Positions 1-10,958 are shown, counted from the first letter of the stretch. The stretch: DNA of 64,000 bases from CAVWCQ01 sp963753545 (GCA_963753545.1 CAVWCQ010000008.1:930001-994000), one strand, 5' to 3'. Notes: generated by a model not told the origin, from the letters alone. A program made the numbers and translations.

Positions 1-241
1 CGCCAATGATTTTGCGAATCGGTTCAGGTAGTTTGCGCACGAGAGTGGGAATGGCAATGATCTGGTCGGCCTGGGCAAGCTGGGGATTTTGCGCCAGATC
101 GATGATTTCAATATCGTAATGGCCTTCGAGATGCTCTTCGCAGAGCCGCTTCAGGTTAGCAAAGGCGGTGAGGGATTTTGGTGTTTGGCCAGCGACGTAA
201 AGCCGCAAAGCCCAATAGCCTGTATCTTCGACGTTGGTCAT
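1..241 (-). CDS. kaiB: KaiB (partial, runs off left edge)
   Basis: About 80 N-terminal residues of KaiB, the thioredoxin-fold partner that binds phosphorylated KaiC and resets its cycle in cyanobacterial clocks. Visible family features are the first strand and turn LRLYVAGQTPKSL, the segment YDIEIIDLAQNPQLAQ and the conserved IPTLVRKLPEPIRKIIG, cut off by the window end. A Shine-Dalgarno-like GGAGAG lies 6 bases before the ATG, so KaiB could be translated on its own. Yet the preceding kaiC frame enters this ATG in phase with no stop, so it could also be the C-terminal domain of a KaiC-KaiB fusion. The identity as KaiB is secure; fusion or separate protein is open. Confidence 0.9.
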   Translation of the reverse strand, partial: MTNVEDTGYWALRLYVAGQTPKSLTAFANLKRLCEEHLEGHYDIEIIDLAQNPQLAQADQIIAIPTLVRKLPEPIRKIIG

Positions 242-1972
242 CTTATTCTCTCCTGGCCCTCCATCATTATTCGAGTGATCGGCTTTCCGGCGGCGGAACA
301 TACGGACACGGTCAGCCTTCATATTTTCTTCGCGCTGCTGCTGGTATTCGATGAGCCGGTTCAACTCCGCCGCCTCAGACTCGAAATCCTCTTGCAGCAG
401 GGTGATCTGCGCCTCCAGCGTTCGCCGTTTACGTTCCAATTCCAGGCGCAGGCGGTCAACTTCCTGCTGGCGGACCAGTTCGTCTGCTTCCTCCCGTTGT
501 TCCTGCGCGGCGCGGGCCGATCCGGTAAGCACGCCCTCCGACCCCAGGTAAACCTCGATCAGCTTGATCCCTTCGTTCGTGATCAGAAATTCGCGCAGTT
601 GGTTCGAATGCGCCATCCCGCGTGACTTGAGGACATACAGAATGCGGTTCCGTTCGCCGTTCAGTTCCACATCGCGCATCAGCAGCCACGTGTCGATCAG
701 AGATGAGACGCCCACCTGGGTCTGTTCCAAAAACTCGCCGCCCTCGGTCAGGCTGGTCATCATCAGGGTGATCTGTCGCGTCTTCAGAAAATCGATCAGG
801 CGCATGAGCATCGATTTAACATCGAGATCGCTGCCGATGGACATATAGTTCGTGATCGGGTCAACCACAACGATTTCAGGGTTGAACTCGTTCACCAGCT
901 TGTGAATCACTGCCAGAAATGTTTCCAGCCCCTGTGAGGTTGGGCGCGCCGCATAAAAACGCAGGGTGCCGTCCTGAGTCCACTGCTCCAGGTCCAGACC
1001 GATGGAACGCATATTGCGGATGATCTGGTTCTGCGACTCTTCCGAGGCGATATAGAGGCATTTTTCGCCGCGCGCACAGGCTGCGTTGACGAAATGGGAA
1101 GAAAGGCTGCTTTTGCCGCTGCCGGACGTCCCGGATACGAGTACCGTGCTGCCGCGAAAGTAGCCCTCGCCTTGCAGCAGATGATCCAGTTCACTCACCC
1201 CGCTGGAAATGCGCTCACTGGAAATGCGGTGATCCAGCCCCGTTGAGGTGATAGGCATCACCTCAAACCCGTTGTTATCAATGATGAACGGGTATTCGTT
1301 GGTGCCATGTGCCGATCCCCGGTATTTGATAATGCGCAGCCGCCGGGTCGAAATCTGATCGATGATCCGGTGGTCCAGCAGGATCACACAGTCGGAGACA
1401 TATTCCTCCAGGCCATGCCGGGTCAGGCTGGCATCGCCGCGCTCGGCTGTGATAATGGCCGTCACGCCTTTGTCTTTCAGCCAGCGGAACAGGCGTCGCA
1501 GTTCTGCCCGCAGAATATACTGGTTTGACAGTGCGCCAAACAGCGCTTCAATCGTATCGATCACGACCCGTTTCGCGCCAATCGAGTCGATGGCATAACC
1601 CAGGCGGATGAACAACCCTTCCAGGTCATATTCGCCTGTTTCCTCGATCTCGCTGCGTTCAACGTGGATATGATCAACCACCAGTTTCTGGTCGGCAATC
1701 AACTGATCCAGGTCGAAGCCAAGCGATGCGACATTGAGCTTCAGTTCGTCCGGTGTCTCTTCAAAGGCCAGGAAGACACCCGGCTCATCATACTCCATCG
1801 CGCCGCAGACCAGGAACTCAACGCCCAGCAGGGTTTTGCCGGATCCAGCGCTGCCACAAACAATCGATGGGCGGCCTTTGGGCAGCCCGCCCCCGGTGAT
1901 CTCATCCAACCCACTAATGCCCGTCGGCGTTTTGGGCAGGACTGATTGGAACGTTTTACTGGGTGTAATCAT
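239..1972 (-). CDS. kaiC: KaiC-type double RecA-fold clock ATPase/autokinase
   Basis: About 577 residues up to the kaiB start. Two KaiC ATPase domains are seen: CI with Walker A GSAGSGKT near residue 40 and the catalytic pair in FEETPDE, and CII with Walker A GTSGSGKS near residue 280 followed by ASEESQNQ. The CII phosphorylation loop reads VGVSSLIDTW, so the two acceptor positions that are Ser-Thr in Synechococcus KaiC are Ser-Ser here (bases 701-706). The C-terminal 100 residues form a charged coiled coil with glutamine-rich stretches, as in long KaiC homologues outside cyanobacteria. The ATG at 1972 gives the normal N terminus. There is no stop before kaiB. No KaiA is present. A role in timekeeping or in sensing energy state is inferred from the family only. 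Confidence 0.93.
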
Positions 1973-2195
1973 CTCGTGCCCCTGACCTGTCGCTCAGGAA
2001 TATTCATTCTTATGATAACATCTCAAAATACTTCCCCCACTTATTTCTCTTACAAAAGGAGGGTTCTTTCTATTGATTTTATAGCAAACGGGGTGTGGGC
2101 GCTTCTGATGAGAGGATGGATGAGCCGTAGGAGCAGCGGTGAGCGCTTAGCCGCTGCTCCCCAAACTCAGGATCTGCACGGTTTGTTTGATACGC

Positions 2196-2918
2196 TTAAG
2201 CGTTCCCGATCACGGCGCGCAGGATATCAACATAGGTGATCGCGCCGATCATCTCTCGGCTGCCCTTTTTAAGCACGGCCACCATTGGATATCCGGTGTC
2301 GTTCAAGAAGAACTGCGCCGCATCCCGCAGCGTGTCGCTGTCGACTAACTTGGGCTGGAAGTTCTCCAGGAACAATCGGACAGGTAGGTGAGACAGGCCG
2401 CTAAAACTGTCGTGTGTCAGATTTCTTACCATTTCGCGGCGAATAGTTCCCAGGTAGATTTTGCTCGATTTGTCTTTGACAATAGGAAACTGCGCTGCAT
2501 CTTTCTTTTGCATCTCTTTCCGTAAAGTTGAAATCGTATCTCCTTGAGGGGCAATATAGATTTCGTCGTCGGGTGTCAGATGTTGTGCGATGGGTTCATC
2601 TGGTATCAAATTCGCTTCGTACAGCGCATTAATCAGGTTCCAGTAGCCCAAAACACCGTGAGCTGTGGTACCCTGCATGATGGCGAGGGCACGGACCCTT
2701 CTGTGAGTGACTCCCTGTTTGGCGAGGAAGCCATTCACTGCATAATCCAGTGTGTCGTCTGGACCAAGTACCGGAAATTCGCCGTGATGGAAAGCGACTT
2801 CAAGCGCCTTGGCCTCATAACTACTGTCTGCCAGTTGATCGGCAAGCGCCCTGGCCTCTTCCGTGCTTACTTCCAGAGCCTCTGCAATTTCGTCAGTAAA
2901 ATCGATCATGGGAGGCAC
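2196..2918 (-). CDS. Tandem CBS-domain protein
   Basis: A 240-residue protein starting with GTG. The first half contains FPVLGPDDTLDYAVNGFLAKQ and the second half FPIVKDKSSKIYLGTIRRE and YPMVAVLKKGSREMIGAITYVDILRAV, the strand-helix patterns of CBS modules, which usually sense adenine nucleotides. No attached enzyme or transport domain is seen, so it is probably a stand-alone energy sensor or an adaptor. It overlaps the 3' end of the TIR-like gene upstream by 26 bases, which suggests translational coupling, and it sits 223 bases before kaiC on the same strand. The CBS assignment is fairly good; the ligand and partner are unknown. Confidence 0.7.
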   Translation of the reverse strand: MPPMIDFTDEIAEALEVSTEEARALADQLADSSYEAKALEVAFHHGEFPVLGPDDTLDYAVNGFLAKQGVTHRRVRALAIMQGTTAHGVLGYWNLINALYEANLIPDEPIAQHLTPDDEIYIAPQGDTISTLRKEMQKKDAAQFPIVKDKSSKIYLGTIRREMVRNLTHDSFSGLSHLPVRLFLENFQPKLVDSDTLRDAAQFFLNDTGYPMVAVLKKGSREMIGAITYVDILRAVIGNA

Positions 2919-3657
2919 GAAATCGAGGATTTCGACCTCTTGTCAGGAATGCTCGCACATTCCCTTCCGGATGTCTTGGATCCTTTGCTAAAAACAGTTG
3001 GTTCACTCTCGGACTAAAATTAAGTGCTGTCCAGGCGTCACTGATGGTTGCCTGGATCGACACAAAACGAGGTTGAACGTGTTCGATTTCGCTAATCTTC
3101 TGAGAAAGAAATTCTTTGACGGCTGATGAGTTTGTGCCTGAAGTTGTTACCGTAGCCGGAGGAGAACCTGATTGTTTCCAGGTAGGAGATACCTGAAATC
3201 GCTCAATTAAATTATCGACAGCTTGATAAGTATAAGGTTCCCACGTAATGTCATACCGTCCTGCCCAATAGGCTTCGACGGCTTCGTCTAACTGATTTTC
3301 CAGACAGAGGGCAGATACAAACGGGTTGTCCCACCCATATCTATTTCTGATCGATTCTACTCGCTTATCAAGCGTCGCTAATTCACTCTGCATTGAGGGG
3401 CTTAGGTTGCGCCACTGGTTGGAAATGAGGAGCAGGACATACCATGCGGAATCAAACCAGTCTTTATATTTGGTCAGCATGCCATGTCCGCTTCCATCCC
3501 GCTCATAATCGATGAACTGCGGGGTATTCGGTAAGCCCCACCGTTTCCAATTATGGATGAGATGCTCAACAATAGCATCTTTTTGAGATTTATCTTCACC
3601 ACAATAGATGAGATAAATGACGGGATTTTGTTGTGGAGGCCGTTTTCGTGTGGCCAT
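2893..3657 (-). CDS. TIR-like domain protein
   Basis: A 254-residue protein. Residues 12 to about 100 resemble a divergent TIR fold: a first strand VIYLIYCGEDKSQKDAIVEH, a central DYERDGSG loop, WYVLLLISNQW, and then a helix with SMQSELATLDK, whose Glu sits where bacterial TIR proteins have the catalytic Glu. The C-terminal half shows no family I recognise and ends in basic residues. It overlaps the CBS-protein gene downstream, and the pair lies between the hybrid kinases and kaiC. NADase or signalling activity is only an inference from fold resemblance. The last 40 residues could be altered by an indel, as frame errors are common in this window. Confidence 0.5.
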   Translation of the reverse strand: MATRKRPPQQNPVIYLIYCGEDKSQKDAIVEHLIHNWKRWGLPNTPQFIDYERDGSGHGMLTKYKDWFDSAWYVLLLISNQWRNLSPSMQSELATLDKRVESIRNRYGWDNPFVSALCLENQLDEAVEAYWAGRYDITWEPYTYQAVDNLIERFQVSPTWKQSGSPPATVTTSGTNSSAVKEFLSQKISEIEHVQPRFVSIQATISDAWTALNFSPRVNQLFLAKDPRHPEGNVRAFLTRGRNPRFRASHDRFY

Positions 3658-3745
3658 GTGTACCTCAGCACTTCATTTGTAAACAGGTCATAGTTTCATT
3701 ATACTGTTAAGTAAACTCTGAGGGAAGTCATAGGCAGTACTGCTT

Positions 3746-5963
3746 CTACGCCTTCTCCGCGATGGTCTTTCCGCCCGCGACAGGATTGTCGTGCAGCACC
3801 TTTTGCACCGTCCTGAGCAACACTTCCGGGCCGCCAAAGCCTTTCTGCACCAGATCGTCACAGCGCGTCCGCAAAAAGTCGCGCTCCTCGTCGGTCAGAT
3901 CTTTAGCCGTCATGACAATCACCGGGATCTGCGCCAGCCGTTCCTCGCCGCGCACATAAGCCAGCACATCGAAACCGCTCACTTCCGGCATCATCAGATC
4001 GAGCAGGATCAGTGAGGGTATGTTTTCTTTCAGCCATTCCAGCCCCTTTGGCCCGCCGCCTGAACAGATGATGCTGTGTCCTTTGCGGCCCAGCGCCTCG
4101 ATCACCATGGCGCATTCGTCGGGGTTATCATCGATCAGCAGGATCGGCTGATCCTTGCGCACCTGGGCCAATGTATCGTCCAGCGCTTTGACCAGTCGGG
4201 CGGTATCGAACGGCTTGGCGAGCGAATCCTGTGCCCCCAGGCTCATCGCCAGCGGGCGGTTATTGATCACCGAGACGATCACCACCGGGATATTCCGGGT
4301 GCGCGGCTCGTCCTTGAGCGCGCGCAGAACCTGCCAGCCATCGATGCCCGGCATCATCACATCGAGCGTGATCAGGTCGGGCTGAAGCTGGCGGGCGCGG
4401 GTGATTCCCTCGGCTCCGCTGGCTGCTGTCGCCACGCGATATCCCGCGTTGGTCAGAATATCAGCCATCATTTCCAGCGCGTCGGGCATATCATCGATCA
4501 CCAGCACGAGATCCGACTTCGCGTGTGAGGACCGGGCCAACCGGGGCGCTGGCTTGTTTGGCCATTTCGGCGGGCAGGGTGAAGAAAAAGGTTGAGCCTT
4601 TGTCCGGCGTGCTCTCCAGCCAGATTTTGCCGCCGTGCAGTTCGACCAGCTTTTTTGTGATCGCCATGCCGAGGCCCGTTCCCTCGTACTGGCGGGTCGG
4701 CGAGTTGTCCAACTGTTGGAACTCGGCAAACACGGCGTCGAACAGTTCACGCTGAATGCCGATGCCCGTGTCGCTGATCTCGAACTGGGCCATTTCCCCA
4801 TTGCGGAAGGCGCGCACCGTGATTCCGCCCTGGTGGGTAAACTTCACGGCGTTGGCAAGAATATTGGTCACAATCTGGCGCACGCGGGCTTCATCGGCCA
4901 GCACCACCGGAACGTGCTCGTACTGGCGGGTCGTGCTTAATCCCTTGCGTGCCGCCAGGGGTTCAATCGTTGTCAGCACTTGATCAAGCAGCGCCCGCGC
5001 ATTGACCGTTTTCCGGTCGAGCACGATGCGCCCGGTCTCGATCTTATTCAGATCCAGCACATCGTTGATCAGCCCCAGCAGGTTGTGGCCGTTGCGGATC
5101 ACCTTTTCCAGCCTGTCGCGCTGCGTATCATTCATTTCGCCGTAGGTTCCGTTCACGACCAGTTCCGTGTAGCCGATGATCGAATTGAGCGGGGTGCGCA
5201 GTTCGTGGCTCATATTGGTGAGGAACTGGTTTTTCAGGCGGCTGGCCTGGGCCAGTTCGACATTTTTGCTGGCTAACTGCTCGTTGAGATCGGCCAGCGG
5301 GTTGAACAGTTCATAGCGCAGCACCTGCCGCCCCAGAACAGCGGCTGATGCGGCGACAAACAGCGCGTTGAACGGAATGGGGACAATGGGCCAGATGACG
5401 CTGGCGGAGATGGCGCTGCAAATGATCAGGACCGGGGCGGGCCACAGGGATCGCCCCCGTTCGTCTTTCATGCGGCGCAGCACCACGGCGCTCACCAGCA
5501 GATAGGCCATCAGCGTGCCGCTCGTCAGCAGCCCGGTTGCCGGATAGTCACTGGTATAGCTGCCGTACTGCCCCTCCACTGGGCGAAAGTTCGTCATCAC
5601 GTTGCCTGTCCACAGCAGAGTGCCCTGGATGACGATCAGCGCGAATCCGGTGATCCGCATGATGCGCACGGTAGGCGTGTGCGTCTGGGCAAACTCCGAC
5701 GCGAAGAAAAAGATCGCCACCACGGAGGCACCATAAAACGAGGCCGTCAGGTAAAAAACCGGGGCAGGATCCATGTTCAGCTTGTCGATAAAGCGCGAGA
5801 ACCCGTTGCTGATACTGTAGGCTGCCATAAACAGCATCAACAGACTGAAATATTGGTTGGCGCGCTGGTGCGGGGCCTGCCAGAAGACCAGCATCAGCAG
5901 GGCGGAAGCCAGCACAGCGGTGATCGTGTTTGCCGAGACGACTATGAGTGTGGTGAAGTACAT
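3746..5963 (-). CDS. 7TM hybrid histidine kinase with two receiver domains (frame break)
   Basis: The N-terminal 215 residues form about seven membrane helices (histidine kinase 7TM sensor type). Then follow a HisKA domain with phospho-acceptor His near residue 253 in MSHELRTPLNS and a HATPase domain with the DTGIGI and GTGLGM boxes. The kinase frame ends at 4491. In the next frame two receivers follow: VLVIDDMPD with LDVMMPGIDGW, and ILLIDDNPDE with LDLMMPEVSG. The frame change is at about 4520-4600. It may be an indel in a single hybrid kinase, or the receivers may start separately at a TTG or GTG. The ATG directly follows the stop of the kinase gene upstream with no spacer and has a GGAGAG site, so the two are coupled. 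Confidence 0.85.
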
Positions 5964-7782
5964 CTATCTCTCTCCAACCCCGATCAGGCGGTGCATGTGA
6001 TCCTTGAGGACAGCGGGCTGCACAGGCTTGGTGATAAAGCCGTTTGCCCCAGCGCGAGCGGTGATCGTGTGATCGTCACTGGCCGAGATAATAATGACTG
6101 GGATACCAGCGGTCTCCGGATCGCCGCGCAGCGCCTCCAACACCTGCCAGCCATCGATACCGGGCATCAGCACGTCGAGCGTGATCAGGGCGGGCCGCAG
6201 TTCATGAGCCAGCCGCAGCCCGTCGTTCGCGCTGCATGCGCTGTAAGATTCGATACTGTTTTTCCAGGTGATCGCGCAGCAGTTGCAGCGCGTCGCAGTC
6301 GTCGTCAATCGAGAGAATGACTGGCCCCACGGCCTCCAGGTCCGGCCCAATGATCGTGGTGTGATCGGGAGCATCGGCGGCGGCGGGCAGGGCCACATGG
6401 AACGTTGAGCCGCGCCCGATAGCGCTTTCAAACCAGATGCGCCCCTTGTGCATCTCGACCAGCCGCCGCGAGATCGCCAGCCCCAGCCCAGTTCCTTCAT
6501 AACGCCGCGTGAGGGCGCTGTCGGCCTGCTGGAAAGCCTCGAAGACGCGCTCCTGGTTGGCCGGATCAATGCCGATCCCGGTGTCGGTCACGCTGATGAT
6601 CACCTGCCGGGCCGGGGCGTCAAAGTGGCCTCGGATGATAATCACGCCCTTGTCGGTGAACTTAATGGCGTTCGAGAGCAGATTCGAAAAGACCTGCCGG
6701 GTGCGGGATTCATCCACATACAGCGCGGGCAGTTTGCTGTAGCCGCGCACAATCGACAGCCCTTTTTCCTTCGCTTTGGCTTCAAAGTCTTGCAGCAGAC
6801 TGTTGAGCATATCTTCAACCGGAACGCGCGAGAACGTCAGGTTGAGCCGCCCCGCCTCGATTTTGCTCAGGTCCAGCACGTCATTGATCAGCGCCAGCAG
6901 GTTGTGCCCATTGCGGATCACTTTTTGCAGGCGGTCATCCTGCAAGCCGTTCAGATCGCCATAGGTGCGGTTGAGCACCAGTTCCGTGTAGCCGATAATC
7001 GAATTGAGCGGCGTGCGCAGTTCGTGGCTCATATTGGCGAGGAACTGGCTTTTCATGTTGGTTGCTTCGGTCAACTGCGCGTTGCGCAGTGCCAGTTCGC
7101 TGTTCAGATCGTTCAGCGGTTGGAAGACCTGATGTTTGAGGATCAGCCGCCCTAACAAGATCGCGCAGAGGGCCACCCCCCAGGTATTGATCCCATAAGC
7201 CCGCAGGGGAGGGGCCACCGAAAAAAGCCCGATGCCCAGGCCCAGGACACCCAGCGGAACCGTCACCTGGCGCGCTTTGGGGCTGTGCTGGATGTACAGC
7301 AGCATAATGCTGCTGCCCAGGTAGGCCAACAGCGTCCCGATCCCGAAAAGGCCGATCCACGTCAGACCGTAGCTGTACGATCCGCCGTCCTGCGGTTTGG
7401 GGCGCGTGTAGACCTGATCGAGCCACGTGAGGAGGATAAACACGCTGCTGATCAACAGGCCCGCCCCATACTCCCAGTGCCGGATGCGGCGCGGCACGTC
7501 GGCAAAGGACAGCACAAAATCATAGAGCACCGTTAGCCCCAGGATATAAAACGTCGTCAGGCAGTACAGGACAGGTTTGGCGGGGAGATCAAACTGCTGC
7601 GCGACCTGCCACGCGGCATTAAACGCGCCGTACAGCGAAAAGATCATCATGCACAGCATAAAATACTGGTTGCTGCGCCGCTGCGGGTCCTGCCAGATCA
7701 CCAGCAGAACCAGGGCCAGCCCAAACACGGTGAGGATAACGCTGGCGCTGATCCCCACGATTGTTTCTGCGCCGATTGCCAT
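5964..7782 (-). CDS. 7TM hybrid histidine kinase with one receiver (frame break)
   Basis: Paralogue of the next kinase downstream. It has seven predicted membrane helices, HisKA with ANMSHELRTPLNSIIGY, a HATPase domain with DTGIGI and GTGLGLAIS boxes, and one C-terminal receiver starting at VILSIDDD. The receiver is split at about 6246: removing one T restores EKQYRIYSACSAND and the phospho-acceptor segment LITLDVLMPGIDGW. It then ends with ITKPVQPAVLK, which carries the conserved Lys. I chose the ATG at 7782, which has GAGGG nearby; an in-frame ATG at 7815 is also possible. The stop abuts the next kinase start, forming a coupled two-kinase unit next to kaiC. Confidence 0.85.
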
Positions 7783-7884
7783 AGGGCCCTCATGGAGTGG
7801 TTTGCGGACAGGCATTTCCCACTAATTGTACTCGAAAAATTGGTGTGAGGAATGATTTTCGTAGAGCCGCTGCGCCACTGTGGC

Positions 7885-8055
7885 GATTTTCGTAGGGGCG
7901 CCGCTTGCTGCGCCCTATTCGCGTCAATTTAAGCTACTAGACGAGTTTATCTTTAACTCGTTTTCCCCTTCCCCTCGCTCTTTTGCGTGGGGGAAGGGGC
8001 AGGGGATGAGGGCCTGCGCTCGCGGCCCACAACGCTTATTTCTTATCTTGACGCA
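7885..8055. repeat. GC-rich dispersed repeat, copy 1
   Basis: The gap between two kinase genes holds a mosaic of short repeats: the GTAGGGGCG...GCGCCC hairpin element, a CCCCTTCCCC/GGGGAAGGGG hairpin, and a tail reading GGGATGAGGGCCTG followed by ACAACGCTTATTT. The same order recurs as a direct copy at about 45005-45185. No coding potential or promoter is evident. Confidence 0.7.
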
Positions 8056-8099
8056 TATTGGGCGCCGCTTGCTGCGCCCGCTTTTCTAGAGCGGCGTCC

Positions 8100-10321
8100 T
8101 TACCCCCCCAGCAGCCCTTCCAGGTGGCTGATCAGGTCCGGCGTGGCGGATCGGCTTTGGTGGATCGGTGCAGCGTCCGAAAAAAGGAGCAGCGCGGGGA
8201 CATCACACAGCCGCTGATCGTTTCGCAGGGTGCGCAGACGTCTCGATCCCTTCGGGAACGTCCAGATCGATGAAGATCAGGCCCGGCACATGGTCCGCCA
8301 GCCAATCCCGCGCCAGGGCAGAATCCTGGCACGGCTCGACGGGGAAATTCTCGGCATGCATAAATGTGCACAGCATGTCACGCTCGCCCTCGTTGTCGTC
8401 CACGATGAGGACGGGGTTGGCCGTCTCTTCGCGCTGGATGCGGGCCAGGGCCGCCAGCAGTTCGTCACGCTGGGCGGGCCGGGCGACACAGGCAGACGGT
8501 CCAAGCGGAAATGCGTTTTGGGTGTGGACCAGCAAAATCGGGATATCGGCGGTCGCGGGATCGGCCTGGAAGCGGCCTATCGTCTCCCACGCCGACGGAT
8601 CCGAGAGCAGGTCGATCAGGATCACCGGGGGATGCAGTTCGTGGGCGCGCGCCAATCCGCTGGGGGCGTCTGCCGCCTGATAAACCAGATAGTGCGCGGC
8701 TTGTAACGTGTCCATTACCGTCTGGCTGGCCTCGCCGTCTTGCCCGACCAGCAGCAGCGGCGCAGTCTGGAGTGCTTCAATCGGCGGCGTCTTGGGGATG
8801 ATGTCAAGCTCATCCAGGGCGGGCAGCGCTACAAAAAAGGTCGAGCCTTCGCCCGGTTTGCTGCGGACCCACAGCCGCCCGTGTGCAGTTCGACCAGTTT
8901 TTTGGCAATCGCCAGCCCCATTCCGGCCCCTTCCGGGTGAGCGGCTCCGGCGCTGACCTGGCGGAATTCTTCAAAGATGATCGCCTGTTCTTCCGGCGCG
9001 ATGCCGACCCCGGTGTCTTCCACGCTCAGGACGATCCAGGCCCGATCATCCAGCCAGCCTCGAAGGGCAGGGAGAAATCGTCGACTGGCCCGTCGCTGAA
9101 CCACGACGTTCTGCACCGCCAGTTTGATATGCCCCGCTGTCGTGAACTTGAGCGCGTTGCCCAGCAGGTTGATCAGCACCTGCCGGATGCGCAGTTCATC
9201 GGCGTGGATCAGGCGCAGGGGATGCTGCATATCGACCTGCAGGGCCAGATTTTTTTGGGCAGCCAGCGGCTCGACGGTTCCGATCACGCCGTCCACCATC
9301 GCACTCAGCCGGACGGTGTTCAGGTTAAGTTCCAGCCGCCCGCCTTCGATCTTGCTCAGGTCGAGAATATCGTTGATCAGGTCCAGCAGGTTAGCCCATT
9401 GCGGTGCACTTTTTCCAGCCGGTCCGCTTGTTTGTGGTTCAGTGGGCCATAGATGCCGTTTAGCAGCAGTTCGCTGTAGCCCACAATCGAATTCAGCGGC
9501 GTGCGCAGTTCGTGGCTCATGTTCGCCAGAAATTCACTTTTGTAGCGGCTGGCTTCCGTCAGATCGTCATTGAGCTTTTCTGCGCGCGTTTTTTCATTGG
9601 CCAGATCGTTGATTACCTGCCGCAGATCGGTGTTGGCCCGGCGGAGCTGGTCGTTGGTCTCGCGGAGCGGGATGAACAACTGCCAGCGCAGCACGGCCCA
9701 CCCGATCAGCACGGCGGCGATAGTCGTCATAACGATATCCAGCGGCACATGGCGCAGCGCCTCGATCAGGTTGCTGCCGTAGCCCACCAGCAGCAGCAGC
9801 GCCGGGATTTGCAGGGATTTGGCCTGTTCTTTGTCCGTGTAGCGCAGATACAGATATGCCGCGAGGCCGTAGATCGCCATGTGCCCGAGCATGAAATAGC
9901 CGGGGATGAGCAGATCGAAGCCCAGCATGTTATCGGTTCGGTCCTTATAATGCACAATCTGGTTGCTCCACAGCAGGAGCAGCATCAGCGGGATCGCGAT
10001 CCAGGCCCACAGCGCCAGCAGCCGCGCCAACCGATCCTTGGGGCGGCACAGCTCCACGACGAACATATAGAGCGTGATCGGCGTGCAGGTCAGCCCGGTG
10101 AACAGAAAATAGAAGTTGTGCGTGGCCTTGAACGGGCTGATATCCGGCGCGGCGCGGGACATCGTAAAGAAGGCCCACATCCCCAGGGATGCCAGGAACA
10201 GCGCCAGCCAGCCGTTGATCGCGGTGCGGCGGGGCTGGATCAGCATGAAGAAGATCAGCCCGACACTGATGCAGAGCGACAGCCCATTGGCATAAATGAT
10301 GACGGCGTCTTGCAGCGACAT
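8100..10321 (-). CDS. 7TM hybrid histidine kinase with two divergent receivers (three frame breaks)
   Basis: Seven membrane helices, HisKA with FLANMSHELRTPLNSIVGY, a HATPase domain with EDTGVGIAPEEQ and GAGMGLAIAKK, then two receivers. The frame breaks at about 9395 and 8878, where one G appears to be missing from a short G run, and at about 8240, where one base appears extra. Repairing them gives a continuous protein ending LISHLEGLLGG. The first receiver has lost much of its acid pocket (LLLVGQDG) though VILIDLL keeps the acceptor Asp. The second has VLIVDDNEGE and LIFIDLD but no clear conserved Lys. The start at 10321 is backed by GGAG seven bases upstream. The output receivers may be partly inactive. 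Confidence 0.8.
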
Positions 10322-10439
10322 GTTCTCGCTCCACATAATCCACGATTGTCTCAATGTTATAGTGTTTTTTATCTTTCGCGCCAGTGATGGCAGTCGGTTC
10401 GCTGCGCGTGATCTTTATGTTTTGCTGAACAGAATTTAT

Positions 10440-10748
10440 TAGATGGCGGTCTTGTTATTAGTATTTAAGGTTCAACTTTAAAGGAGTATTTTCGCCGCCC
10501 CATCTGTTGTATACTGATTATGGACTCTGTTTTTCTCTTGCTTTTCCTAGCGAAGCCGCGTTCTCCACGCTCTTCGCGGTGATAATTGTTTTTGCCTTTG
10601 GCTTTTGGGGTCCACCCCGCCCAGAGTAGGCCTACGGTTAGAGAATGGTTGGTGAGGGTACCGAAAAATAATGAATCTGCTGATCGCCACGAGAAGAAGT
10701 GATCAACTAATTTTTTCGCAAAGTTAAAATTGCAAATTTGAGGGAACG
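10440..10748 (+). repeat. Approximately 310-bp non-coding element, copy 1
   Basis: This fills most of the 637-base gap between the third kinase and the phosphatase gene. Its sequence matches the reverse complement of 24398-24722 at nearly 90 percent by eye, from CTTGTTATTAGTATTTAAGG at one end to AAATTTGAGGG at the other. No open frame is conserved between copies. The purine-rich CACCGCGGAGAG-type short repeat is embedded in it. A weaker partial third copy lies at 54895-54965. Nothing else is recognised in 10322-10958. Confidence 0.85.
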
Positions 10749-10958
10749 GTAATAGCCCCGCTTGCAATAAAGACATCCTCCGCACGACTCGCAAATTGAT
10801 CTAATTCCCCATCTAATGATCATTAACGGCTCGAAACGATCATTTATAGGCCAATTTGCTGCATAGGGTAAGCATTCGGCTTGCCAAACCGCGTATACTA
10901 GACTCGAATACAACGGACTCATCATCGGCGTAAAGGGTAATGGAGGTCGATTGTTATT

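Noticed and set aside
4491..4600. Programmed frameshifting between kinase and receivers
   Set aside because: No slippery heptamer with a following stem is visible, and other breaks in this window are simple indels, so a plain error or separate start is more likely.
10465..10794. A 109-residue frame within the first 310-bp repeat
   Set aside because: The inverted copy at 24398 does not keep the frame, so it is not a gene.
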